Shown piece after piece: positions 1-10,148 of a stretch of DNA of 64,000 nt. Made by a program: the position numbers and the translations under genes. This DNA comes from Oopsacas minuta (taxonomy: Eukaryota > Porifera > Hexactinellida > Lyssacinosida > Leucopsacidae): positions 62,001 through 126,000 of the forward strand of contig JAKMXF010000308.1 in the NCBI GenBank assembly GCA_024704765.1. Direction: 5' to 3'. Within the stretch, counting starts at the first letter, position 1. Each line of letters starts with the position of its first letter. A model generated the notes under the pieces. The model saw only the letters and a program-made list of their open reading frames with translations. It was not told the origin of the DNA and made no database searches.

Positions 1-2034
1 GATACAGAAGTATTGTCACTGCCTGATGTGAGTTTTAGCTATTATTATTCAAGCTTAGATAAATTACCTACTTTTATGAAAATTAATTAATTCCATCCAG
101 GCTATAGCATACTCTAGGGTCCGAATAAACGGGGAATTATCCCTACTCCTAATAATTTACTATTATGTAATGCAAGGTATGATATAAGCTTATTAATAAT
201 ATAAAATGCTTACTCTATCTAGTGTGATAAGACTATGATCCTAGAAATTCACTGCCTACAAAACATTGTAAATTTGGAATAATAATATTACGTATTTATT
301 AATGTATTCTATTTATAGTTATCACAGACGGAAAATCCTCATCAAAATAGGATTTTCTTAACAGGTAAATTATTAGGTCATGAGGATTCAAAATCTGATT
401 CTGATATATTAAACCCTGACATATTACGGGTTCAGGAATTGGAATTCGATAGTTGTGAAGAGCTGGATAATATTCAGCAGGATAATTTTCCAGTTGTAAA
501 TTCTGACAAAAACTTATCAGTTCAACAAACCCTCAAATGTGAAATCCAATCAGAACATATAGAAGACATCCCTAATATCAATGATTCAATTAATAATATG
601 GGCAATCAAATAACGACAAGCTTAATAAGTAAACCTGACTTAACTCCAAGATCAGAAGAGCAAGATAGATCCACAATAGAACCTCCTATACCCACAGATC
701 ATGAGCCTCAAACTTCAAAAGCATTCATATCACAAGGCAGTGATATAGTAGATAATATGTGGGATGAATTTTCTTTCACTAAATATATTATTCATACTCC
801 GAAAGCAAGAAAATCTCTGAGGACTACTATTCCTCATCCATTTTCAGTTTACTACAAAAGTTTAAAACCAAAGAAGAAAACTCAAGCTCAAATTCAGGGT
901 GAAATGAAGAGAAGATTGGAAAAAGAATCAGAAGAAAGGGAGTGTTCTAGAAAGTTCGTTTCTAGACCTGTACCCAAGAGCACGTATGAACCCAGATACC
1001 AAGAAATACTAGCAAAAGAAGAGAACAGGCGTCAACAAACGAGAACTATTTCAAAAGATACTCTCCAGGCAATTGTCAAACCTTTCAAATTTGATAAACG
1101 AGAATCTGAGAAATATCTGATACAAGATTCCTATTCTACAAAATCAAGTGTAACCCAAAATCAGCTGATGTTTAAAGCTAAACCTGTTCCTAAACATTTA
1201 TTTCAGACACGATACGAAGACGAAGTAGCTGAACAAGACCTTTATCGTGAAATCAGAAAAGTTATGCGTACAAATCAACTTCTATCAACCTCGAGGCTAC
1301 CCGCTAGCATGTCAGCTTCTGAGAAAACTCTCTCCTACACAGACGGACATAAGAGACGAGTCAGAGAAGAACGGAACTCCAAACAAGCATTCATAACCGC
1401 AGAACATAAATTCAAACCGACTGTTAATAAACGTATGCCAGACTTTAAACGACAACAAGAATTATTCGAACAGAAAATGTTAGAGAGGAGACAGGAACAG
1501 AGATTATCCCGTTTGGAGTTTTCAGAACAAGACCTTATGATATCAGACTTGGATATAGGAGGGAGGAAAAACTTTGAGATAACAATACCCAATGTATGTG
1601 ATGTATTAATGAAAGCATGTCCGGTTAAGAAGAGACAGGTACGTAGAGTAGATGAAGTTTATGGTCACTCGCCCACCAAGAGCACTCAGTTAAGACAAGC
1701 CCTGGTTCAACAACGTATTAGCGTCCAAGCATCTAAAGAAAGAGATGAGAGAGATAGAGCTAGTGAACAGATGGAGAGGGTTAGACGAATGAAGAGACGT
1801 GTAGTGGAGCGTGTTAAGAAGTTTGATAATAGAGGAGAGATTCAGAGGAGAGCTATTGAGAAGAAGAGAGATTTTAAAGAGATGGAGGAATCACGACAGA
1901 GTGACTACACAGAACATTTGAGAATGATTAAAGAGAAGTTAGAAGAACGTCCTCTGGTATTTGAACGGGTAGCTTTACAATCAGCAAATGATGGTATTAG
2001 TTTGGATGAACTTAACAACACTTATACAATTTAA
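1..2034 (+). CDS. FAM161: FAM161-family ciliary/centrosomal protein, 5' partial
   Basis: FAM161 (UPF0564) proteins bind microtubules and sit at the ciliary base and connecting cilium. The reading frame is open from 319 to the TAA at 2032-2034. The family hallmarks are there: RPVPKSTYEPRY (964-999) and a second AKPVPKHLF block (about 1180-1206), then a highly charged Arg/Glu-rich helical C-terminus including EHKFKPTVNKR. The first ATG-free stretch of the frame is acidic and coding-like back to about 328, where a CAG acceptor sits at 325-327. A GTGAGT donor at 28 would join bases 1-27 in phase to 328, so the window opens inside an upstream exon and the real start is outside. It is followed 162 bp later by the Nudix gene on the same strand. 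The family call is firm; the exact 5' structure is inferred. Confidence 0.82.
28..327 (+). other. Putative intron of the FAM161 gene
   Basis: Begins GTGAGT and ends ATCACAG, is A+T-rich with stops in all frames, and its removal joins two acidic coding stretches in phase. It is one of the very few introns that can be argued for in the window. Confidence 0.55.
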
Positions 2035-2196
2035 CCATCTATTAAAAATATAGATTTGAATCATTATATATTTTATCCTATCACTATTACAGCATTCTAT
2101 TATTTGTAATTTGTTAAAATGCTTATTATATGAATGACACAACTCTTAATAGCTAATAATATTAACAATTAATAATATACTAAATTCTCCTTAGAA

Positions 2197-3018
2197 ATGT
2201 GTGGAGCAGAGATTGATTGGAATATTTCTAGAATAGAATCAAACTTTAGAAATTATATTGAGAAAGGAGCGTGGGGACATTGGCCTTCTGTTAAGAAAGA
2301 GATTAAATATGTTGATAGACCTGTTTGGCTGGTATCATTTGATAAAATTTCTTCTATAATTATATTACTTACTGAGATAAATGGAAAAGTATTTGTGATA
2401 ATGACGACTCGATCCGAAAAGGTTTCAACTCACAAAGGACAAGTATGCTTTCCAGGCGGTCAGAAAGAGCCAACTGACTCCAGTCCGATTCAGACCGCTC
2501 TTAGAGAAGCTGAGGAGGAGATCGGACTACCTCAAACCTCTGTTCGGATTTTGGGACTTATAAGCATAATTCCTTCATTTCTCCATCACGTTACGATTGT
2601 AGTCGGAGTAATTACTAATCCTAACTTTGTTCCTGTTCTCTCAAGTACTGAAGTAGATAATTACTTCTATTGTCCTCTAGAATTCTTCATATCTACTGAC
2701 AATCTGCAAACTAACATTATGGATTTGGAAAATTGTGATCTGACTCTTTTCAATTTTCAATACTTTTGCCCTGTAACAGAGAGAACACATAAGATATGGG
2801 GTCTAACTAGTGTCGTGGCTGTATTTGCATCTTGTATTGCATATAACAAACTTCATCCTATATCATTTAACTGGTCTCCCTGTAATGAGGTTGACGCAAA
2901 TTACAAAAGAGCTATCATTTCTTATTTAATTGGATTTGATAAAGATAATAACAGAATTATTTTCTATATCTATTCTGACTACCGGACAGTATGTAAAAAA
3001 ATGGCATCTCGTTTATAA
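2197..3018 (+). CDS. NUDT7: Nudix hydrolase, peroxisomal CoA diphosphatase (NUDT7/NUDT8-like)
   Basis: Predicted to hydrolyse CoA and acyl-CoA to 3',5'-ADP and phosphopantetheine species in peroxisomes. Residues about 70-110 contain the CoA-family signature (a THKGQVCFPGG segment) running straight into a complete Nudix box, with the GG, the REAEEEIGL metal-binding core and correct spacing. The protein is 273 residues, close to usual NUDT7 length, and ends in SRL, a PTS1 peroxisomal import signal, which favours NUDT7 over mitochondrial NUDT8. The ATG at 2197 is the first in frame and lies 2 nt after a CTCCTTAG, which looks like a splice acceptor. Single exon. Same strand and only 162 bp behind FAM161, so co-transcription is possible but unproven. 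Confidence 0.9.
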   Translation: MCGAEIDWNISRIESNFRNYIEKGAWGHWPSVKKEIKYVDRPVWLVSFDKISSIIILLTEINGKVFVIMTTRSEKVSTHKGQVCFPGGQKEPTDSSPIQTALREAEEEIGLPQTSVRILGLISIIPSFLHHVTIVVGVITNPNFVPVLSSTEVDNYFYCPLEFFISTDNLQTNIMDLENCDLTLFNFQYFCPVTERTHKIWGLTSVVAVFASCIAYNKLHPISFNWSPCNEVDANYKRAIISYLIGFDKDNNRIIFYIYSDYRTVCKKMASRL

Positions 3019-3883
3019 TCTGTTTGCACATAGAATTTGTATTAAATCGAGCTTGCCTCTTTATTATGAATAATATTTTGGTCACGTGAGGGGCCACAAT
3101 AACCCTAACTATATTTATTGATTTGCATGTGTAACTTAGATGTAAATTTATGGCCAATGTTGGGAAACTAGGGGCAGGAATAAGGCCGGGATGGCGATCG
3201 ATTTAGCGTCACAAGGCCAAGTGGTGATGATCAAAGAATACTTTACATTCAATGCAAGGCTGGCGGAACCGGTCAGAGCACTTTTTTCTTTGGTATGCAC
3301 TACTCTATGGTGCTTTCGAAATTTCAGGCTTAATACACTTTAATTAATTAACAATTGGTACTTCCGGTCATTAGGGCCCCGATTAATCAGATCCATTGGC
3401 CAGAAACAAATCCTGTACATTTTGAATCGGGCCAACATCTTAATTCCACAAATCCGGTCAAATTACTTGCCAAGGTTAGTACTCGTAATAGCAAAGCTTC
3501 TTATAAGTATTTTAATTTATAAAATATGTTCGTATGTGTACATCTCATGTATAACCAACATTAAATTGTATGTTAGATAGTATGTAATAGGAAGTACTAT
3601 TGAACTCTGAAAGACCCCCCCACCAACAAATCCAAAAGCTGAATCCTGATGGTATAATAATAATAATAATAATTCTAGTATTACTAAGGCTCATGTAGAT
3701 ATAGCCTTAGTAGTTTTCGTAAAAATAAATCACATTTAACACCAACTTCACCTGATTTTGTATACGCTGTTACGTAAGTTTATTATATGGCTCTATTTGT
3801 ATAGTCCAATAAACTCTTTATTTGATTTGGAATTAATTATTGAATGTTTATCTAAATCGTTTATGCAATATTTATATGAAATG
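3019..3883. other. Intergenic, no gene seen
   Basis: A+T-rich spacer with a slightly more G+C-rich patch at about 3150-3480 that has no coding pattern. A short TAA microsatellite lies at about 3654-3673. I see no further structure that I can name. Confidence 0.5.
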
Positions 3884-3891
3884 TATAAATA
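3884..3891 (+). promoter_or_regulatory. TATA box of the degenerate bZIP gene
   Basis: TATAAATA, about 58 nt before the ATG at 3949. It places the start of transcription beyond the earlier ATG at 3895, so 3949 is the likely start codon. The other two bZIP genes also have TATA boxes at comparable distances. Confidence 0.45.
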
Positions 3892-3948
3892 CATATGCTA
3901 TACAGAATTATTTATACATTAGTAACACTTAACATTTACAAACAAACA

Positions 3949-4386
3949 ATGAGCACTTCAGAGAGAAAATTGAGAATAAAAATTATGAGTAAAAAATATG
4001 TTAAAGAGGCAAAGAAAAAATTACAAAATTCACTCCAATTATGTGGTGGATTCCGCGAATTTGATGCACTTTGCAAAGAATTAAAAGAGAGCGGGTATTT
4101 AACAATGCAGGATGAAGCTCATTTGAGAGACAATAGAAGGAAACAAGGAAAAATTATCAACTCACAAAGTTATAGTAAAAATGTGAAATTATATATGATA
4201 GCTCTAGAATCAGCTATCAAGACTCAGGAATCACTTAGAGATGAACTTTTAGAAGAAAAAAATAATTTAATAGCTGAAATTACCAGCTATGAAATCTTAA
4301 TGAATTCTTTCTATTCTGATAATATGTTTACTCCACAATCTTATTATGTGTATAATACCCCATACCCATACAATATAGAAAGATAA
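3949..4386 (+). CDS. Small-Maf-like bZIP protein with a degenerate basic region
   Basis: A 145-residue single-exon protein, paralogous to the genes at 18659 and 55353. It has the family's helical pre-basic segment (extended-homology-like, ending in RDNRRK), then the basic-region position, then a zipper. Alignment by the fixed bZIP spacing (N-X7-R-X9-L) is gap-free, but the invariant Asn is Lys and the invariant Arg is Ser (KIINSQSYS). The zipper heptads read L, Q, L, L, Y, followed by the AEITSYE tail that the paralogues share. It can be expected to dimerise but not to bind DNA normally, as a dominant-negative partner would. The ATG at 3895 would add 18 residues but lies right against the TATA box and in a poor start context; 3949 has A at -3. 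Confidence 0.62.
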   Translation: MSTSERKLRIKIMSKKYVKEAKKKLQNSLQLCGGFREFDALCKELKESGYLTMQDEAHLRDNRRKQGKIINSQSYSKNVKLYMIALESAIKTQESLRDELLEEKNNLIAEITSYEILMNSFYSDNMFTPQSYYVYNTPYPYNIER

Positions 4387-5047
4387 TGTTAGTATTATTA
4401 TTATTACTAACTCATTAGATTTAGATACAAATTATATTATTAAATTGCAGATAGGTCAATATCTTTGATTGTAAGTTTAATTTGGGTTTCTCTAGCTTCA
4501 GCCGAAACTTATATCAGAGGAGGTTAAGGAAAATATTCAAACTATAAAATAGGGAATATTAATTTACTAACTCATATATATGTATGTTACCAGTTATAAA
4601 CTATTTCCACAAGATATATCCCTGGTATTTAGGTAACATTACATAATATTGAGGGTAGGATGCGAGCGATGTGAGCCGAATTTTACAGTTTGCAATTTAA
4701 GCCAAGGGGCTGGGAGCATGCCTCGAGGCACGAAGTTTTCCAGGGGGAGCATTGGCCCTAGTCACGCGATGTCCCTGGCAAATATGCTGTGTCCCGCGAA
4801 GTCCAGCTAAATTAGTACCCTCTGTTCCACTTTTTACTTCACTCAGGTTGGCAAGGATGAACATGCACCGCTACAGGCCAATTAAAATGAAGAAATAGTA
4901 TATTATTGTATATTGCACAAGTGCGGACCACTTTCTTGAACAATAAAAGCTTTGTATTGAAAAGAAATAATTTTTACCCATTATTACTAATTATATATCA
5001 ACAACAAGAAAGAAATATATTTACACAGACTATAATTAATTTACTAA
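4387..5047. other. Intergenic, no gene seen
   Basis: A+T-rich, with a more G+C-rich patch at about 4640-4880 that contains short inverted motifs such as CTCGAG and CACGAAGT. Similar hairpin-prone patches recur near 9070, 23780, 56430 and 63420, so this is probably transposon debris. Confidence 0.4.
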
Positions 5048-5245
5048 TCAATTTTGCTTTTCAAAGGAAAAGATAGTTTCACGTCGGATCTTTGACTGCA
5101 TTCGCATGAAGTTTGTTCTCCTTTTATGAAGAAGCTCAAGCACATAATCAACTGGGCTTATTCCGAAAATGTACATTAATGTAAAATAGACGATGAGAAT
5201 GATCAACAGAACTGCTATGATCCATAAAAGAGCGATATATGACAT
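5048..5245 (-). CDS. Possible small single-pass membrane protein
   Basis: A 65-codon ORF with an ATG in good context (G at -3). Residues about 4-28 form one strongly hydrophobic helix, followed by a basic cytosolic-type tail (HKRRTNFMRMQSKIRRE), a layout typical of small integral membrane peptides with N-out/C-in topology. No family is recognised. A chance ORF is quite possible in this A+T-rich DNA; the positive-inside pattern is the only argument for it. Confidence 0.33.
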   Translation of the reverse strand: MSYIALLWIIAVLLIILIVYFTLMYIFGISPVDYVLELLHKRRTNFMRMQSKIRRETIFSFEKQN

Positions 5246-5660
5246 TGCTTTATTTGTAGGAAGGAATTGGTTGTTGTAGTTTACTATATGATATTTATTG
5301 AATCATTAACAGTGCATTGATACAAATAGAATATTAGATAAATACATATTAAGGTCGTTTTAGCTAATTCGCCCCAGTTCAATAAATTATTCATTATTAG
5401 ATGTTAACGAGAAGTTATTAATAATTAGGCGTTCCTAAATATTGGTCATTAACATAATAAAAAATTCTTTCCTGCTGCTCTTGATGATACTATATATATA
5501 TCACCATATCCATATCACCCACAACACATCCTTAGAATTGTATTTCAGCTAAAATACTTTCACATTACTCCAAGTGCTACATGCATATAATACGATAGGT
5601 ACTCAACCATAGTAGGTGAGCATCAAGTTTCAAATAATCTTATCGTATATCTGAGGCTAT

Positions 5661-8082
5661 ATGTGTAAACAGTGCAGTACGCTACCTATATTTCAAGAAA
5701 TTATCGACTTAGGTTCGATATATGACTTTGCGAATGTAATCAATGTTTGTAGTGAATTCAGTAATGCTCTACAAATCCATCAATCAATGCCAGAGGATCG
5801 TCCTATTACAATTGAACTACATGGTTCTTCACTTGTCACTATAGTTAGTTACATCATTTGAGTACGAAATGAGGTAAATACACAGTGAATCTAAGTCTAA
5901 GTGAATCTACACTCAAAGAAATGCAGTCAAATTTTGTTTGCGAGAATTCTACGGGGGTTACAAATCCCAATGCTACCAAGTCATTCGTTGTTATGAATGG
6001 TCTTCTCTACGAAATAGTATAGGGAAGCGTGGGAATAGTTATAGATATCAGGACTTCTCCTCCCTCTCAGATACTGATTAGAGCATATCACTGATTTACA
6101 ATTTTCCCTCATTTCAGCTGAGGCACGACTTGGATATCTATTTTCGAAGGATACTCTTTCATCTGTTGAAGACCAGAGTCTATTCTAATGCGAAATCTGA
6201 TGGAAACATTGCAGCACTAAAAGCTAGAGCACTGTACCTTGCAAAGTTGGCTAATGTAAATCAAGGTCCTGGATTGCATATACCTTACTTCAAGTATGAT
6301 GCTTACAGAGATACGATAAATTCTGTTAAGAACCTGCTCACTACAATCACAGCAAATATTCGTTGATGGTAAATACTATAGTGAACTTAATTATGGAAGT
6401 CGGCCATTCTTTGACCGTGGATTCAATGGTAAGCCATTGGAATTTCAAACATCTCCACGTATGCAAACTACACTAAATAATTTGGAAAACAGAGCCGAGA
6501 TACTATATCCCTATTTCGAATGTCCATTGCATAGAAGTGGTGCGATGTGTTGTAGAAAAGAAAAGAGGATGCCCATAAATCGTGGTAGGAGGCACCCAGG
6601 GGGTGAAATTGTAATTGGAACCGGCCAAACTGAAGATACCGAGGCTACGCAGCTCGTCTCTTATAGCTCTCACTACTTCGATTAGTCTGAGGAACATGAT
6701 ACAGAATTGCATCCATTGGAATCTATTGTTATTGATTCTATTTCATTCAAAGAGGGTCCATTCGAAGGAATGATTTCAGATATTACCCCATTCTCAACCT
6801 GAAAGATCAGGCTCCCTCCTGTCAAAGACAAAGAAGAATTACAATACAACATTTCCTTAACAATTATACTCAAATTCTAAATATATGCTCAGCTGTTGGC
6901 AAGAACCATAACTTCAGCCTAGACCATGCTCCAGCTGAAAGAATTCTACGTGCTATCAGCCTCAGATATGATGAAAGCAGAGCTGCAAATGGGTCACTGA
7001 CCCATGGGTCAGTGGGTCATGGGTCATTCGTTAATGGGTCATGACCCATCAAAATTCTATTTATATACAATGTAGGCTTAAAAGAGTTATTTGCCAATTA
7101 GAAAACCTTCTAAATAGAGTTAATAGAGGTGGTCATTATACTAAATGTTTGGAATACTACAAGTGAGAGTTTTAGTCTCCTTGATTGGCGGAAGCAGAAT
7201 AAACTTAGGTTTCCATTATTATCAATAATTGTCATGAGACTATTGGTAACTCAGGCATCCTCATCCGAAAGCGAGAGACACTTTAGTGCCTTTAATGCTC
7301 GGCATATCGTAACATCTCAACGGAATGCAATGTTGCCAGAAACTATCGAAGCTGTCTCTGTTGTGTTGGAAGGATATAAAATCAACTTAATTTAATTATT
7401 GTGTTAGACTAAATACTTACATTATACTTGCTCCTAATAATGAAATACATAATGGGTCAGAAAATAATAGATGGGTCATGACCCATGGGTCAATGGGTCT
7501 TGGGTCACTACTTCGATGGGTCACATGGGTCATGGGTCACTTCATGTGACCCATTTGCAGCTCTGGATGGAAGTCCTGCTACATTTATGTTTGATCGCAA
7601 TCTGACTATTTTATTTCCAATGTTACGCCAAGTGATGTAATTATTCCCGATGTACTAAAGATGATGTCTGATAAGTCAGTGTGTGGTGGAACTGATATTG
7701 TATTTTCCTTGGATGAAGCACAAATCAACAAAACTATGTACAAATCTTTAATTAATATATTAATTAACGCTTAAAAGTTAGAACTAACCTTCTCGAGGAA
7801 TTCAGTGGGACAGTTTTCAGCATAGTTAGTCTCAATCTACTTAACTTAATCACTGAACTCCTGAAGAATAGACATTCACAACTCGAACAGCAATCAGTTG
7901 GTCCTTGCGAAATCTTTCTACTAAAATCTTCTATCAGAGTTGCTAGGGTTATACTAATATCCTTTCTAGACATTCTGACCCTCTTAGCATTTCGAGAATT
8001 TACAGAAGGCTTCTGACGTAATACTGAGGAACAAAAGAATATTCTGATGAATCATGAGTATGAGATTTATAAGGCGTTATAA
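5661..8082 (+). pseudogene. Unidentified protein gene, broken by frameshifts and a hAT insertion
   Basis: A chain of coding-like stretches on the plus strand in changing frames: 5661-5861, about 5885-6019, 6019-6092, 6121-6366 (after a CAG acceptor-like site at 6117), 6366-6685, about 6893-6977, 7566-7640, 7630-7767, 7785-8012 and 8015-8082. Removing the hAT element at 6978-7565 with one copy of its target duplication restores continuous sense (RYDES then PATFMFDRN), which shows that the element landed inside this coding sequence. Several stops and frame changes mean it is dead, or that I have missed introns. I do not recognise the protein family and assign no function. Confidence 0.5.
6978..7565 (+). 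mobile_element. hAT element with a transposase remnant, 8-bp target duplications
   Basis: Terminal inverted repeats CAGAGCTGCAAATGGGTCAC (left) and its complement (right, ending CTG). Target duplications are GATGAAAG (6970-6977) and GATGGAAG (7566-7573), 7 of 8 identical. The subterminal regions are packed with alternating GGGTCA/TGACCC blocks. Inside, 7160-7395 encodes a hAT dimerisation-domain tail: a FPLLS segment, the SSSESERHFS core, then QRN. The rest of the transposase is gone, so the element is internally deleted. Confidence 0.85.
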
Positions 8083-10148
8083 TTAGAAAACGCTTATCTG
8101 AATAAATTTCGGGGTAAATATACATTCATATCTATCAAATTATGAGTATTATCTTAAATAAATTAATAGCTCTTATTATGACGTATATAGTTATGACTTG
8201 TTAATAATAGCTAAATTCATAAATTGATACTAATAATAATATTTGGTACCTGCAGGCGGCAAAGATCCTTGCTTCGCTCAAGAGGATCAAGCCTGTCTTC
8301 CCTCATTTCTGAAAAATTGAATCCTGTATATTGATTATAAAGTGAATATAATCAGATTTGATATTATTGAGTCAGTATATCAAAGATTAATTAATTGAAA
8401 TATATAACATTCGTTAAATAATACAGGGATGCAAAATTATTGGTGTGGCGTTCCATCAGTTTGAATGTTAACGGAATCATATGATAAATTATGTAGATAT
8501 AGAGGGCAGTAGGAATCCCACGGAAAGTGGGTAGCCCATGTCATGGTAGCATAGTAATATAAAGTGGGGGCGCCTCAGCCGCCCCACTTCCTACGCCCTT
8601 GGTATGTATAGATTTGAAAATGTCAAATTGGAATCTACATCCTCGATAACCCCTGATTAGCATTCGAAATGGAATCTCAGGCATCAATTTGAAATATGTG
8701 TAAGAAGGTGTGAAAATATAATTAATGATATGATAAATCTGTAAAGAATCTCAAAATCTGTCTCTACGCACCCAATTACCCCCATGTTGAAACCTAATCT
8801 CTAGCTTGCTTTTGTAGTAAACATAGTAAGGTGTGAAATATTCACTTTAGAAAAATTCATACCCGAGGTGCAAATCTCCGACCCAAATTGTATATATATA
8901 CACACACCAATTTTCATGTTCATTCGACTGCTAGATTTCGCACGGCCGCGCGGACTGACGGAAGTACTGAAGTCGCACATCGTCCATTGCCATTAGGGCA
9001 TCTCCCTATAGGAGCTGCAATAACAACATTCAAATCAAAATTATTCCAAAATTATATTGTTAATTAATATACTATTAGCGGGCTACGCGGTTGCGAACAC
9101 TTCGTGTCCACACTCGGACCTACGGCCCTCGAGTACATAAACTCATAATCTTAACCGTAGCAAACATGATACTTCCATAATCTTTAAATCTTCTTACTTT
9201 ATGCCCCAAAAGTGAACAAATATTTATGAGATGTTGTTTACAATCATATTTGGACTCAGCATATTCGATAACCCCAGTATTCGAGTATCCAGTATTCAGA
9301 CTGTAATTATTTCAACGTCATCACAACAGGGTTGCCAATCCAATCAATCGAATCAACAATCCAAATCTCTTATCGATTTTTGGGTTGTACTTTGGATATT
9401 TGTTTTTGTGGTTAGACTGTTTGTAATTGCATTTTTGAAAATCTTTGGACTGTTTTAGGATTTATTCATTGTTTATTTAGTTGTTTACAACTTTACATTC
9501 AACTTTTGTTAGTGTATAATATTTCCAAATTCCTACATTAAGGTATAGTTGACAACCCTTTCCAATCTAAATGAAAATACAATTAATCAATTGATTCATA
9601 ATTTGGAATCATATTAATATACATATTGAGAGGATCAAAGCAATCCAATCAAAAGAAAATGTAGCAATCGACAATTGAAAAATTGTTCGTGTTCGAATTT
9701 CATGTTCATGTTTAATGTTTTGTGTTCGTGTCGTGTTCGTGTTTTACTTTCCGCCTTTTGTGTCGTGTTGGTGTGAAATTTGAACACGACGGTCCGTCAC
9801 GCTGGGCTCTAATTTCCAGCATGCTTTTCAATAAAATAGTACACACTTTGCTGTATGAAAAAGTGAACTTTTTACACCTATCTGGTAATTAATCATAATT
9901 TTCACATCACCTCTTAGGAGCTACACAAATAAACTATAGACAAAATGAATCCGAAATAGCTTTCGTCTGTCGGACTCTACCCTAATATAGCAGCATAGTT
10001 ACAACTAGGAGTATCATATGACAAAGAAGACTGAGACAAAGAAATAATTAGTTTTAGCTATATGCCATATAAATTAGGCTGAGGAATATACATATATGTT
10101 TATCACATTTGAGAATACTGAGAAGTGATTAGGCAGCGTAGAATCAAG
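8083..10148. other. Intergenic, repeats only
   Basis: Holds copy A of the dispersed repeat (8440-9030), a small nested palindrome at about 8503-8600, a hairpin-rich patch at 9070-9135, a run of CGTGTT/TTCGTG words at 9680-9790, and at about 9789-9803 the sequence GGTCCGTCACGCTG, which looks like one end of a hAT element (also seen at 34976). The ORF at 9231-9458 looks like chance. Confidence 0.45.
8440..9030 (+). repeat. Dispersed repeat family, copy A
   Basis: Shares with copies B-F the words GTGTGAAAATAT(G/A)ATTAAT, CTCTACGCACCCAATTAC, GTTGAAACCTAATCTCTAG, GAGGTGCAAATCTCCGAC and a terminal GGGCATCTCCCTATAGGAGC. The order of the words is the same as in copy B. It is interrupted by a palindromic insert at about 8503-8600. 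Confidence 0.65.

Noticed and set aside
439-441. Start of FAM161 at 439
   Set aside because: The codon is TTG and the frame is open and coding-like further upstream to a CAG acceptor, so this is not the start.
7764-7973. Minus-strand ORF of 69 codons
   Set aside because: It is the shadow of a coding-like plus-strand stretch (7785-8012) of the broken gene.
9231-9458. 75-codon ORF with a hydrophobic end
   Set aside because: Low-complexity, A+T-rich translation, repeat-like CAATCCAATC words and no promoter or context support.
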